A stretch of 64,000 nucleotides of DNA from Deltaproteobacteria bacterium (GTDB lineage: Bacteria; Desulfobacterota; Desulfomonilia; UBA1062): positions 112,715 through 176,714 of the forward strand of contig JAGOOG010000004.1 in assembly GCA_017992605.1 (NCBI GenBank), written 5' to 3'. The notes under the pieces are model-generated. The model did no database searches. It had not been told where the DNA came from and saw only the letters and a program-made list of their open reading frames with translations. Positions 26,158-35,340 of the stretch are shown piece after piece. The position numbers were made by a program, and so were the translations under genes. Position 1 is the stretch's first letter, and every line of letters begins with the position of its first letter.

Positions 26158-27966
26158 ATGGATGAGGTGAAGACCCTGCCCCAGGCCCTGAGAAATCTCG
26201 TGAAGCAGCAGCCCGACCGCGTGGCCATGCGGATGAAGGACTACGGCATCTGGCACGACGTCTCGTGGCGCCAGTACTACGAAAACGTCAAGAAGGTGGC
26301 CATGGGGCTCCACGCCCTGGGCGTGAAGCGCGGCGACCACGTGGCCATCGTGGGCGAGAACAAGCCCGAGTGGCTCTTTTCGGCCCTGGGCGTCATGTCG
26401 CTGGGCGCCACCTTCGTGGGTGTGTACACCACGAACCCGGCCGCGGAGTGCGAGTACGTGGTGGGCCACTCCGAGTCGGTGATCTTCTTCTGCGAGGACG
26501 AGGAGCAATTCGACAAGGCCCTGGAATGCCGTCCCAACACCCCCGGGCTGCGCAAGGCCATCGTCTGGGACATGGAAGGGCTCAGGCACTTCGAGGACCC
26601 TCTGCTCATGAGTTTCGACGACCTGCTCGAGCTCGGCGTGAAAACCGATGCAGAGAACCCCGGGCTGTTCGAGCGGATCGTGGACGAGGGGAATGCCGAA
26701 GAGATCGCGTCCATCATCTACACCTCGGGGACCACCGGTCCGCCCAAGGGCGCCATGATCGCCCACGAGAACTACCTGTGGATCGCCAAGGCGAACCTGG
26801 AGATCACCAGGATGCACGTGGAGGACGAGACCATCTCGTTTTTGCCCCTGAACCACGTGTACGAGCAGATCTTCGATCTCATGATGCACCTGAGCGTGGG
26901 ACATACGGTGAACTTCACCGAGAACACCGACACGGTCATGAACGACCTCCGCGACGTTTCACCCACCCTGTTCCACGCCGTGCCCAGGATCTGGGAGAAA
27001 TACCACTCGGGCATCGTGCTCAAGATGGCTGACGCCACCTGGTTCAAACGGACCGTGTTCGGCATCGCCTACAAGATCGGCTCGGTCTACAACGCCTACA
27101 AGCTCGACAGGAAGCCTGTCCCGCTCTACCTGAACATCGCCTACGGGCTGGCCTATTTCTGCGTATTCTGGAAGCTCAAGGAGCGGCTCGGCTTCGACCG
27201 GGTGCGTCTGGGGTTCTCCGGTGCGGCCCCCATCTCGCATGAAATCCTCAAGTTCTTCCAGTCCATCGGCATCCCCATCCGCGAGGGCTACGGGCTGACC
27301 GAGACCACGGGCATCACCCACATCTCCGACGAGGAGCACTTCAAGCTCGGCACCGTGGGCAGGGCCCTTCCCGGGTCCGAGGTGATGATCGCGGACGACG
27401 GCGAGATCCTCATTCGCCACGGGGGCGTGTTCAAGGGCTACTTCAAGGAGGAGGGGGCCACGGCGTCCGCCCTGGAGGGCGGCTGGTTCCACACGGGCGA
27501 TGTGGGAGAGATCGACGCGGAGGGCTACCTCAAGATAACGGACCGCAAGAAGGACCTCATCATCACGGCGGGTGGCAAGAACGTGGCGCCCCAGTACATC
27601 GAGAACCTGCTCAAGTTCTCGCCCTACATCAACGACGCCGTGGTCATCGGCGACCGTCGCAAGTTCATCAGCGCAATCATCGTCATCGACGAGGAGAACG
27701 TGGTGAAGTACGCCCAGGACCACAAGGTGCAGTACACGACCTTCGCAAGCCTCACCAGGACCGAGGAGGTCATCAAGCTCATCGAGGAGGAGGTCACCAA
27801 GGTGAACAAGCAGATCGCCCGGGTGGAGAACATCCGCAAGATCCGCCTGCTCGACAAGAAGCTCTACACCGAAGACGGCGAGGTGACGCCCACCATGAAG
27901 GTCAAGCGGGCCGCCATTGCCAAGCAGTACAAGGATCTCATCGAGGAGATGTACCGTGACGAGTGA
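26158..27966 (+). CDS. fadD: long-chain-type acyl-CoA synthetase (AMP-forming)
   Basis: 602-residue adenylate-forming ligase that converts a carboxylic acid, ATP and CoA to acyl-CoA. YTSGTTGPPKGAMIAH near residue 182 is the AMP-binding P-loop, GYGLTETTGITH the adenine site, and WFHTGDVGEIDAEGYLKITDRKKDLIITAGGKNVAP (in several parts) the hinge and C-terminal lid region. The long form with LNHVYEQIF is like eukaryote-type long-chain FAA/ACSL and bacterial FadD15 enzymes. It follows livF by 32 nt with AAAAGGAG upstream, so uptake and activation of a carboxylic acid are probably coupled. Confidence 0.9.
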   Translation: MDEVKTLPQALRNLVKQQPDRVAMRMKDYGIWHDVSWRQYYENVKKVAMGLHALGVKRGDHVAIVGENKPEWLFSALGVMSLGATFVGVYTTNPAAECEYVVGHSESVIFFCEDEEQFDKALECRPNTPGLRKAIVWDMEGLRHFEDPLLMSFDDLLELGVKTDAENPGLFERIVDEGNAEEIASIIYTSGTTGPPKGAMIAHENYLWIAKANLEITRMHVEDETISFLPLNHVYEQIFDLMMHLSVGHTVNFTENTDTVMNDLRDVSPTLFHAVPRIWEKYHSGIVLKMADATWFKRTVFGIAYKIGSVYNAYKLDRKPVPLYLNIAYGLAYFCVFWKLKERLGFDRVRLGFSGAAPISHEILKFFQSIGIPIREGYGLTETTGITHISDEEHFKLGTVGRALPGSEVMIADDGEILIRHGGVFKGYFKEEGATASALEGGWFHTGDVGEIDAEGYLKITDRKKDLIITAGGKNVAPQYIENLLKFSPYINDAVVIGDRRKFISAIIVIDEENVVKYAQDHKVQYTTFASLTRTEEVIKLIEEEVTKVNKQIARVENIRKIRLLDKKLYTEDGEVTPTMKVKRAAIAKQYKDLIEEMYRDE

Positions 27967-28246
27967 GGGTGGCAGGGACGATTCTCTTTTTCACAGAAGC
28001 AGGCCGAACCGTACCCATGGAGAATCATCTTCCGCCATGTGGAAACATTTTTCTCATGTTCCCCGCATGTTCTCATGGTCGGCCACGATAACCCCTTGAA
28101 ACATTTGGCTGCAGAAGATTGCATAATTATTGCTAGAAAATTATGATCTTGCATTGGAATGTTCTTGCTCTCGGGGGGGATGCCGAAGAGGGATCCCCTT
28201 CTCTTCCATTATGCAGGCATGAAGACAACCGGACACAGGAGGTTCC

Positions 28247-29395
28247 ATGATGAGACACCCCGCTGCCATCGTCGCACTGTGCATGCTTCTGTCCGCTCTG
28301 TGCGCCTGCAGTGATGACGGCGACGGGGGCAGGGCAACCCCGGAAGAGCTCATGACAAGCGTGTCGGTCAGCGCGGGCGCAAACCACAGCCTTGCCGTCA
28401 GCGCCGACGGAACGCTCTGGGCATGGGGGTTCAACGTCAACGGCCAGCTCGGCGACGGCACCTGGGAAAACAGCAACACGCCGGTGCAGGTCGGTACGGA
28501 CACGGACTGGATCGCCGCCAGCGCGGGGCATTACTTCTCCCTGGGTCTCAAGGCCGACGGAACCCTGTGGGCATGGGGGTCCAACGGTTCGCTCGGCATA
28601 GGCTCCTGGGGCAGCAGGAATAGTCCCGTCCGGGTCGGTTCAGACAGCGACTGGGTTTCCATGAGTGCCGGCGGTGGGTTCTCCCTGGCGCTCAAATCCG
28701 ACGGTTCCCTCTGGGCCTGGGGAAGGAATGACGATGGGCAGCTCGGGATCGGGGTCCAGCAGTCCGGACTCACACCGGCAAGGGTCGGGAACGGCACTGA
28801 TTGGGCACAGGTCAGCGCCGGGTCCGATCACACCGTCGCCCTGAAAACCGATGGTACCCTGTGGGCCTGGGGGAACAACTTCCACGGCCAGCTCGGCATC
28901 GGCAGGGGGTTCTCCCAGTCCAGGCCCGTGCAGGTTGGTTCAGACACGGACTGGACCCATGTGAGCGCTGGAGGGGAACACACCCTTGCCGTCAAATCGG
29001 ACAGCACGCTCTGGGCATGGGGCAACAACGACTTCGGTCAGCTCGGGGACAACTCCATGACCCTGAAAGACTACCCCGCGTTCATCGATGCAGGGTCAGG
29101 CTGGGTTGCCGTGTGCGCATCCAGGGATTTCAGCCTGGGCATCAAGGGTGACGGCACCCTGTGGGCCTGGGGTTCCAACTACTACGGGCAGCTCGGAGAC
29201 TCCACGAACATCGACAGCCTGATACCGCTCGAGGTCGGCGCCGACAAAAACTGGTCAACAGTGAATGCCTCGTATCACCACGTCATGGCGATCGGGACCG
29301 ACGGGGCTACCTGGGCCTGGGGTGCGAACTGGGAAGGCCAGCTCGGAAACGGCACCTTCGCGGATCTCAACTCGCCTTCACGCGTGCATTTCTAG
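28247..29395 (+). CDS. RCC1-repeat beta-propeller lipoprotein
   Basis: 382-residue exported protein. The signal peptide ends with a Cys-rich SALCACS site, consistent with lipid attachment, then an acidic DDGDGG tether. The rest is seven RCC1 repeats of about 48 residues, each with H-S/T-L-A-V/L-K-x-D-G-T-LWAWG-x-N-x-x-GQLG; LWAWG or TWAWG occurs seven times. This gives one complete seven-bladed propeller. Bacterial examples are surface or periplasmic binding proteins of unknown partner. AGGAGG lies upstream of the doubled ATG (28247/28250). It converges with the kinase gene. Confidence 0.88.
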   Translation: MMRHPAAIVALCMLLSALCACSDDGDGGRATPEELMTSVSVSAGANHSLAVSADGTLWAWGFNVNGQLGDGTWENSNTPVQVGTDTDWIAASAGHYFSLGLKADGTLWAWGSNGSLGIGSWGSRNSPVRVGSDSDWVSMSAGGGFSLALKSDGSLWAWGRNDDGQLGIGVQQSGLTPARVGNGTDWAQVSAGSDHTVALKTDGTLWAWGNNFHGQLGIGRGFSQSRPVQVGSDTDWTHVSAGGEHTLAVKSDSTLWAWGNNDFGQLGDNSMTLKDYPAFIDAGSGWVAVCASRDFSLGIKGDGTLWAWGSNYYGQLGDSTNIDSLIPLEVGADKNWSTVNASYHHVMAIGTDGATWAWGANWEGQLGNGTFADLNSPSRVHF

Positions 29396-29456
29396 AACCC
29401 GGCCCCCGCCACAGGAACGGATATTCACTGGACACGGCACGGGTGCAGCGCCTCGG

Positions 29457-32400
29457 TCAGTCCCCATCCAGTATGTGCCTGATCTTCTTCGACAGCTCGG
29501 CCATGGTGAAAGGCTTCTGGATGAAGCCCCTGCAGCCGCCGGTCAGGATCTCCTTGGCCTGCCCATCGAGGCTGTACCCGCTCGAGAGGAGGACCTTCAC
29601 ACCCGGATCCTGCCGCCGCAGGGCCTCGAAGGTTTCCCTGCCCCCGAAATCCGGCATGATCATGTCGAGGATCACGAGATCGATGGTCTCCCTGTTCTGA
29701 TCGAAGATCTGGAGGCCCTGCCGTCCTCCGTTGGCGGTCAGCACCCTGTATCCGAGGCTCTCGAGCATCCCGGCCCCGACCTCCACGATCATCTCTTCGT
29801 CGTCGATGACGAGGATCGTTTCCCTGCCCGTGTGGATCTTTTCCGAGGCCTGCTTCTCGCGCTCGATGACCTTCTGCGATGCAGGGAGATACACCATGAA
29901 GGACGTCCCTATGTCCTTCTCGCTCTCGACCAGGACGAATCCCCCGTGGTTCTTGATGATCCCGTACACCGATGCCAGGCCGAGCCCTGTCCCGCGTCCG
30001 CGCTCCTTGGTGGAGAAGAACGGCTCGAAGATGCGGGCCTTGATGGCCTCGTCCATACCGATCCCCGTGTCCGTGACCGTGACCTTGACAAATCGGCCCG
30101 GGCCGATGCCATAGGGGCTGACCTCATCGTCAGTGAGTTGAGCGTTCTCCACGGAGAGATACAGATCGCCTCCGCCCGGCATGGCCTGCCATGAATTCAC
30201 GAACAGGTTGAGCATCACCTGCTCCATCTGGCCACGGTCCACCTCGACGGCCCAGAGATCCTCGGACGACTTGTGATGTATCCTGATCTCCCTCTTGGTC
30301 CTCCCGAACATCTCCGCACTCCTGCGGACGAATTCACCGAGGTCCGTCGGCTTCACCTCGTACTTGCCACCCCGGGCAAAGCCCAGGAGCTGCTTGGTCA
30401 GGCCGGATCCCCGCTGGACATATTCTTCCATGCTCTTGAGGCGGTCGTGGAAGGCATGAGATTCGTCGTAATGCATGAGCATGAGGGAGATGTTCCCCAG
30501 GATGCCCATGAGCAGGTTGTTGAAGTCATGGGCTATGCCGCCGGCCAGGGTTCCGATGGCCTCGAGCTTCTGGGCCCGCATGAGCTGCTCTTCCAGGCTC
30601 TTCTTCTCGGTGACGTCCACGAGAAAGCCCCTGAGCCCGACATATTCGCCCTCCCGGCATATGGGCGTCGTGTGGATGAGTACGGGGAATGTGGTGCCGT
30701 CCTTCTTCCGTGCGGTATACTCGTTGAGCCCGAGTCGCTCGCCCTGCATGACCCGCGTGTAATTCCTGATCGCGCGTTCGTGGTCGTGGGGCGCCATGAC
30801 ATCCAGGACGTTCACCCCGCGCTCCAGGTCCTCCAGGGTGAAACCGAACCGTTCCAGGGAGATCTCGTTGATGAAGGTGACCTTCCCGCTGGTGTCCATC
30901 TCGAACACCGTTTCGGGCAGGAGCCTGGCCAGGTCGCGGAAACGCTCCTCGCTCTGTCTGAGGGCGTCTTCCGCCTTCCTGCGATCGGTCATGTCGATGA
31001 GAGACGCGACGCTTTCTCTCGTCCCCGGGATCATGGAGACGCTCATGTAGAGGTTGCGTATCTCTCCCGACCTGACCCGCGCCTTGAATTCATAGGCACT
31101 GATGACCGCACCGGGGTCGGTCCTCCTCAGGGTGTGCCTCTGTTTCATGATCTCGAGGTCTTCCTCCGCCACGAAGGACGTCCAGCTCATCTTACCCTCC
31201 AGCTCTTCGCGCGAGTAACCGACGAGCTTCTCGAAATTGGCATTGGCCAGCAGTATGGTGGTGTCCTCTGCCACGATGATGTTCGCGGTGGCCGTGTTCT
31301 CGAAGATGGTCCGGTAGCGCTCCTCGCTCTGCCTGATCGCCTCCTCGGCCTTTCTCCGGTCGCTGATGTCGTGGGTTATGCCAAGCAACCCTTCCGGTTC
31401 TCCATGCTCGTCATAGAGGATATTCAGCGTGACCTCGGTCCACACCCTCGATCCGTCCTTACGGATCATTTCGAGATCGAGGTTCATGGTCCAGTCCCTG
31501 CCGTGTTTCCGGCCGCCGAACTCGAACGCACGCTCCCGGGTGAAGAGATCGACTGCATGCTGGTATGACTCCGGGGCAAGGACCTGATCCATGGTCTGCT
31601 TCATGGCCTCCTCGGGGGTATATCCCCTGAGCTGCATCACGGAAGGGCTTACATAGACATACTTCAGATCGGCATCGAGGACCCATATCACGTCCCGCAG
31701 ATTCTCCGCGAGCAGCCTGTACTTCCGTTCACTGTCCTTGAGGGCCTTCTCCGCCTTGATCCTTTCGGTAACATCCCTGCCCACCCCCTTGAACCCGACG
31801 ACCTCGCCCGAGAGTCCCCTCATGATCGACGCGGAGAACTCGACCGTGATCCTGGTCCCATCCTTCCTGATCACCTCGTAGTCCACCATGGTCTGGGCCA
31901 CCCCGGTGCGGAGGATCTCGGCGAAGGTCCTGTAAGCCTGCTTCGCGGTCTCTGCCGAGGTGTACGCCCGGTTGTTCATGCCCAGGAGCTCTGCCCTGGC
32001 ATAGCCCATGATCCGGCAGAGGGCATCGTTCACATAGGTGTAGTTCCCCGTGAGATCCAGTTCGAAGTATGCTTCGTCCATAATCTCCAGGATGGTGCGA
32101 TACCGTTCTTCGCTCTGACGCAGGGCGGCCTCGGCCTTTTTCCGCTGGGTGATGTCCCGGACGACGCCCATGAATCCGATGGGCCTGCCGGCGGCATCCC
32201 GCCGCAGGGATATGGATGCCTCGACCGAGATCGTCTTGCCCGTCTTGTCCTTGAGCTGCCAGGCAAACCCGCTGGTGGGCTCACCCGTGCGGAAGACTCG
32301 ATGATAGGCATCGAATACTTTCCGCGCCTCCTCCTCATCCATGTACCGGCGGTAGTTCATTCCCGAGAGTTCCTCGATGGTGTAGCCGAGGCGGTTCACG

Positions 32401-33341
32401 GCCCGTGAGTTGAAGAAGGTGAAGTTGCCCTTGAGGTCTACCTCGTAGTAAGCCTCCTCCATGCTTTCCAGGATGCTCCTGTAACGTTCTTCATTCCGGC
32501 GGGCATCCATCTCGGCCCGCTTGCGGTCCGTGATGTCCATGCACGAGGCAAGGCTCTCCTCGGTTCCCGGTATCAGCGCCACGGTGAGGAAGATGTCACG
32601 GATATCACCGCTGCGGGCCATGAGCCTGAACTCGTACGAAGGGAGAACGCCGCGGCCTTCCTGTCTCCTCTTCGCATGGGATCGCTTCATCCGCTCCAGG
32701 TCTTCCGGGACGACGAACACGGTCCAGCTCATCTTCCCTTCAATCTCGGCCTTCGTGTAACCGGTGAGCCTCTCGAAGTTGGAATTGGCGAGCAGAATGG
32801 TCGTGTCCTCGGCGATGAGGATCGTGGCGTTGCCCGTGTTCTCGAAGATGGTGCGGTAGCGCTCCTCGCTCCTCTTCAGGAGCATTTCGGCCTCTTTCCG
32901 TGCGGTCACATCACGGACAAGGACATGGAATCCCCTCGGGTCTCCCCTGTCGTCCTTCATGAGGCCGGCGGACATCTCGTGGGTTCGCACGGAGCCGTCC
33001 CTGGACATGACCTCGTAATTCACGAGCCGTTCGGCACAGCCGGTTTCGTAGATGCGATGGAACACCTCGTACATGCGGCGTGCCGTGGCGGGGCTGGTAT
33101 ATTCCCGGTAGCTCTTGCCGAGAATCTCCTCGGCCTCGTATCCCAGCAGGGAACCGGCAACCCGGTTGAAGGATATGATGTTTCCTTTCAGATCGAGCTC
33201 GTAGTACCCTTCCTCGATATTCTCCAGGACCCTCCGGTGCTTCTCGTCTTCCTTGTCCACAGAGTTCCTGAGCTGCAGGATCTCTTCCTCGAGTTCCCGT
33301 ATCCTTCCGGTGAGGTCCTCTTCCGCGGGACGTCTGCCCAT
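29457..33341 (-). CDS. hybrid histidine kinase with seven PAS domains and a receiver
   Basis: 1294-residue signalling protein without transmembrane helices. After a coiled coil (residues 1-45) come seven PAS domains, each followed by a PAC-like (D)ITxRKKAExxLRxSE linker. Then a HisKA domain with phospho-acceptor His938 in GIAHDFNNLL, a HATPase_c with DTGIGM and GRGTGLGLASV, and a receiver with phosphorylatable Asp1226 in VILDMIMPD. PAS 2 and PAS 6 share FEN(T)-AEDTTILLAN and EGKMSWT, so they arose by internal duplication. ATG 33341 is used because GGAGGAG precedes it; 14 more codons upstream are unlikely. No response-regulator gene is adjacent. Confidence 0.92.
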   Translation of the reverse strand: MGRRPAEEDLTGRIRELEEEILQLRNSVDKEDEKHRRVLENIEEGYYELDLKGNIISFNRVAGSLLGYEAEEILGKSYREYTSPATARRMYEVFHRIYETGCAERLVNYEVMSRDGSVRTHEMSAGLMKDDRGDPRGFHVLVRDVTARKEAEMLLKRSEERYRTIFENTGNATILIAEDTTILLANSNFERLTGYTKAEIEGKMSWTVFVVPEDLERMKRSHAKRRQEGRGVLPSYEFRLMARSGDIRDIFLTVALIPGTEESLASCMDITDRKRAEMDARRNEERYRSILESMEEAYYEVDLKGNFTFFNSRAVNRLGYTIEELSGMNYRRYMDEEEARKVFDAYHRVFRTGEPTSGFAWQLKDKTGKTISVEASISLRRDAAGRPIGFMGVVRDITQRKKAEAALRQSEERYRTILEIMDEAYFELDLTGNYTYVNDALCRIMGYARAELLGMNNRAYTSAETAKQAYRTFAEILRTGVAQTMVDYEVIRKDGTRITVEFSASIMRGLSGEVVGFKGVGRDVTERIKAEKALKDSERKYRLLAENLRDVIWVLDADLKYVYVSPSVMQLRGYTPEEAMKQTMDQVLAPESYQHAVDLFTRERAFEFGGRKHGRDWTMNLDLEMIRKDGSRVWTEVTLNILYDEHGEPEGLLGITHDISDRRKAEEAIRQSEERYRTIFENTATANIIVAEDTTILLANANFEKLVGYSREELEGKMSWTSFVAEEDLEIMKQRHTLRRTDPGAVISAYEFKARVRSGEIRNLYMSVSMIPGTRESVASLIDMTDRRKAEDALRQSEERFRDLARLLPETVFEMDTSGKVTFINEISLERFGFTLEDLERGVNVLDVMAPHDHERAIRNYTRVMQGERLGLNEYTARKKDGTTFPVLIHTTPICREGEYVGLRGFLVDVTEKKSLEEQLMRAQKLEAIGTLAGGIAHDFNNLLMGILGNISLMLMHYDESHAFHDRLKSMEEYVQRGSGLTKQLLGFARGGKYEVKPTDLGEFVRRSAEMFGRTKREIRIHHKSSEDLWAVEVDRGQMEQVMLNLFVNSWQAMPGGGDLYLSVENAQLTDDEVSPYGIGPGRFVKVTVTDTGIGMDEAIKARIFEPFFSTKERGRGTGLGLASVYGIIKNHGGFVLVESEKDIGTSFMVYLPASQKVIEREKQASEKIHTGRETILVIDDEEMIVEVGAGMLESLGYRVLTANGGRQGLQIFDQNRETIDLVILDMIMPDFGGRETFEALRRQDPGVKVLLSSGYSLDGQAKEILTGGCRGFIQKPFTMAELSKKIRHILDGD

Positions 33342-33534
33342 CTCTCCTCCAGGTATGAACGAGACACGCGTACCCGGTCCCATCGGGCACGCCCATGCCC
33401 CATGTATTCCATCGGTATTTCCGTCAATATTTTTAAGTACCGTGCAGGGCCCTCAGAAGCTCCCGGTCCCTCGGTTTCTCAGGAGTGCATACCGTGGCAC
33501 CGGGTGACCCCCGTCATGCACGGGGCGCCTTCCC

Positions 33535-35340
33535 TCACCTTTGCGTACCCCAGAGGAGGCTGCCCAGTCCCGAACCACGCAGCGTCCGCCTGGAAACGGC
33601 ACCGGCGAGGATCTCGTCCCTGGTCCAGATCTCCAGCGAGTTCCGGGCCCGGGTGATTCCCGTATAGATCAGCTCACGGGTGAGCACAGGAGAGTCACGG
33701 TCAGGAAGCACGAACAGCACGCGGTCGAACTCCGAGCCCTGGCTTTTATGCACGGTCATGGCCCAGGCGGTTTCATGGGCAGGCATCCGCAGGGGCGAAA
33801 TCCTGCGGACAGATCCGTTGCCGGCCGTGAAGCATGCGCGCAGGGTGTCGCCTTCGCGGACCACGATTCCTATGTCTCCGTTGAACAGGCCCAGGGTGTA
33901 GTCGTTCTCGGTGACGAGCACGGGCCTGCCGCTGTAGAACTGCTCAGCAGGCTCCAGCATGCCCGCCCCGGCGAGTATGCACTCAATGAGGCGGGTCATG
34001 GCCGTGACCCCGTAGGGACCGTCACGGACCGGACAGAGCACGCGGAACTCCTCGAAGCGGCGGAGCCGGTCGAGGGGATCGTCAGCGGCGAGGAATCTCC
34101 TGTACCCTTCGACGATACAATCGCGCAGCGTGGCCTCCAGGGCATCGGGACGGGGCAGAACACGCCCCTTGAGCTCGTCACCCGCACCGGACCCGAGGAT
34201 ATCGAGGGCCCCGGCGGCATCACCCCGGTTGACAGCAGCGCTCAGTGCGAAGATGGGGCTGTCCTCCCTGAACCGGTAGGTCCTGGTGAGCTCCACGACG
34301 GAGTCCTGCATGCCCGCGGATCCGCCTGAAGGAACCGTGATCCCGGTGACACGGGAAGCCATGTCCGCAAACCCCGTCGAGTATGCATGGACACCCCCGG
34401 TGTCGCAGATGTCTCCCAGCACATACCCGGCTGCCACGGATGCGAGCTGGTTCCGGTCTCCCAGCAGGACGAGCCGTGCATCATCCCCGAGTGCACCTGC
34501 GAGAGTGGCCATGAGCGCCAGGTCGGCCATGGATGCCTCGTCGATGACCACCACGTCGGCTGTCAGGGTCTTCCCTGCCTGCCGGTTACGAGCCCGCGTC
34601 CCCGAGCCCAGACCGAGGAGCCGGTGGATCGTGGAGGCCTCCCGGGGAATCCTGTCCTTGATGCCGGCGTCGCTGTCGAGGTGCGCCACGCCGCGTTGAA
34701 CAGCTTCGGCGATCCTGTGCGCAGCCTTTCCCGTAGGCGCCGCCAGGGCGATCCTCAGCCCAGGTTCCTGGCCGAGGAGCAGGGCCAGGATCTTCACCAC
34801 GAGCGTGGTCTTTCCCGTGCCCGGCCCGCCCGTTATCACGCACAGGGACCGGCTCACGGCAATTGCAGCCGCGATCATCGGCCAGGGGTCGCCGTCCGTT
34901 GCTCCTGCGGGGAACATGCGCCCCATGGCGCGCACGAACACAGCCTCGTCGAACGGCCTCTCACGGGCATTGAGGGCGCGCAGCGTGTCGGCAAGCTTCC
35001 GCTCGTGCCCGTAACTGCGGTGCAGGTAGAGTCTTCCCGCCTCGTCCAGGATAAGCGGCCGACAGTCCCCCGGCCTGCCCACCACCTGCTCTGACCCGAG
35101 GGCTGCAAACCATGCATCGAAACCGGGAACCTCAACACCGTCAACCGCTTCTTCCGACGGGCTGGATCCGAAGGGGTCGTGCAGGTCCATGCAGGTATGC
35201 CCTTCTCTGCTGAGCCTGCTGAGAAGGGATGCGGCCAGGGCCAGTTTCCTGTCCGTCGAACCCGAAAGCTTCAGCATGAACCTGGCGAAGTGCAGGTCTA
35301 TGGGGTCGAAGAGGGATCCGGGGAGGGGCATATCATGCAT
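33535..35340 (-). CDS. recD: exodeoxyribonuclease V alpha subunit RecD
   Basis: 601-residue 5'-3' helicase subunit of RecBCD, which processes double-strand ends for recombination. Walker A GGPGTGKTTLV in the middle, ADVVVIDEASMADLALM (motif II) and LLGDRNQLASVAAG (motif III), and the C-terminal UvrD-like AMTVHKSQGSEFDRVLFVLP. The N-terminal 110 residues contact RecC. The start ATG 35340 overlaps the recB stop by 8 nt, so the three genes are coupled; a second ATG at 35331 is possible. Length is normal (E. coli 608). Confidence 0.93.
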   Translation of the reverse strand: MHDMPLPGSLFDPIDLHFARFMLKLSGSTDRKLALAASLLSRLSREGHTCMDLHDPFGSSPSEEAVDGVEVPGFDAWFAALGSEQVVGRPGDCRPLILDEAGRLYLHRSYGHERKLADTLRALNARERPFDEAVFVRAMGRMFPAGATDGDPWPMIAAAIAVSRSLCVITGGPGTGKTTLVVKILALLLGQEPGLRIALAAPTGKAAHRIAEAVQRGVAHLDSDAGIKDRIPREASTIHRLLGLGSGTRARNRQAGKTLTADVVVIDEASMADLALMATLAGALGDDARLVLLGDRNQLASVAAGYVLGDICDTGGVHAYSTGFADMASRVTGITVPSGGSAGMQDSVVELTRTYRFREDSPIFALSAAVNRGDAAGALDILGSGAGDELKGRVLPRPDALEATLRDCIVEGYRRFLAADDPLDRLRRFEEFRVLCPVRDGPYGVTAMTRLIECILAGAGMLEPAEQFYSGRPVLVTENDYTLGLFNGDIGIVVREGDTLRACFTAGNGSVRRISPLRMPAHETAWAMTVHKSQGSEFDRVLFVLPDRDSPVLTRELIYTGITRARNSLEIWTRDEILAGAVSRRTLRGSGLGSLLWGTQR

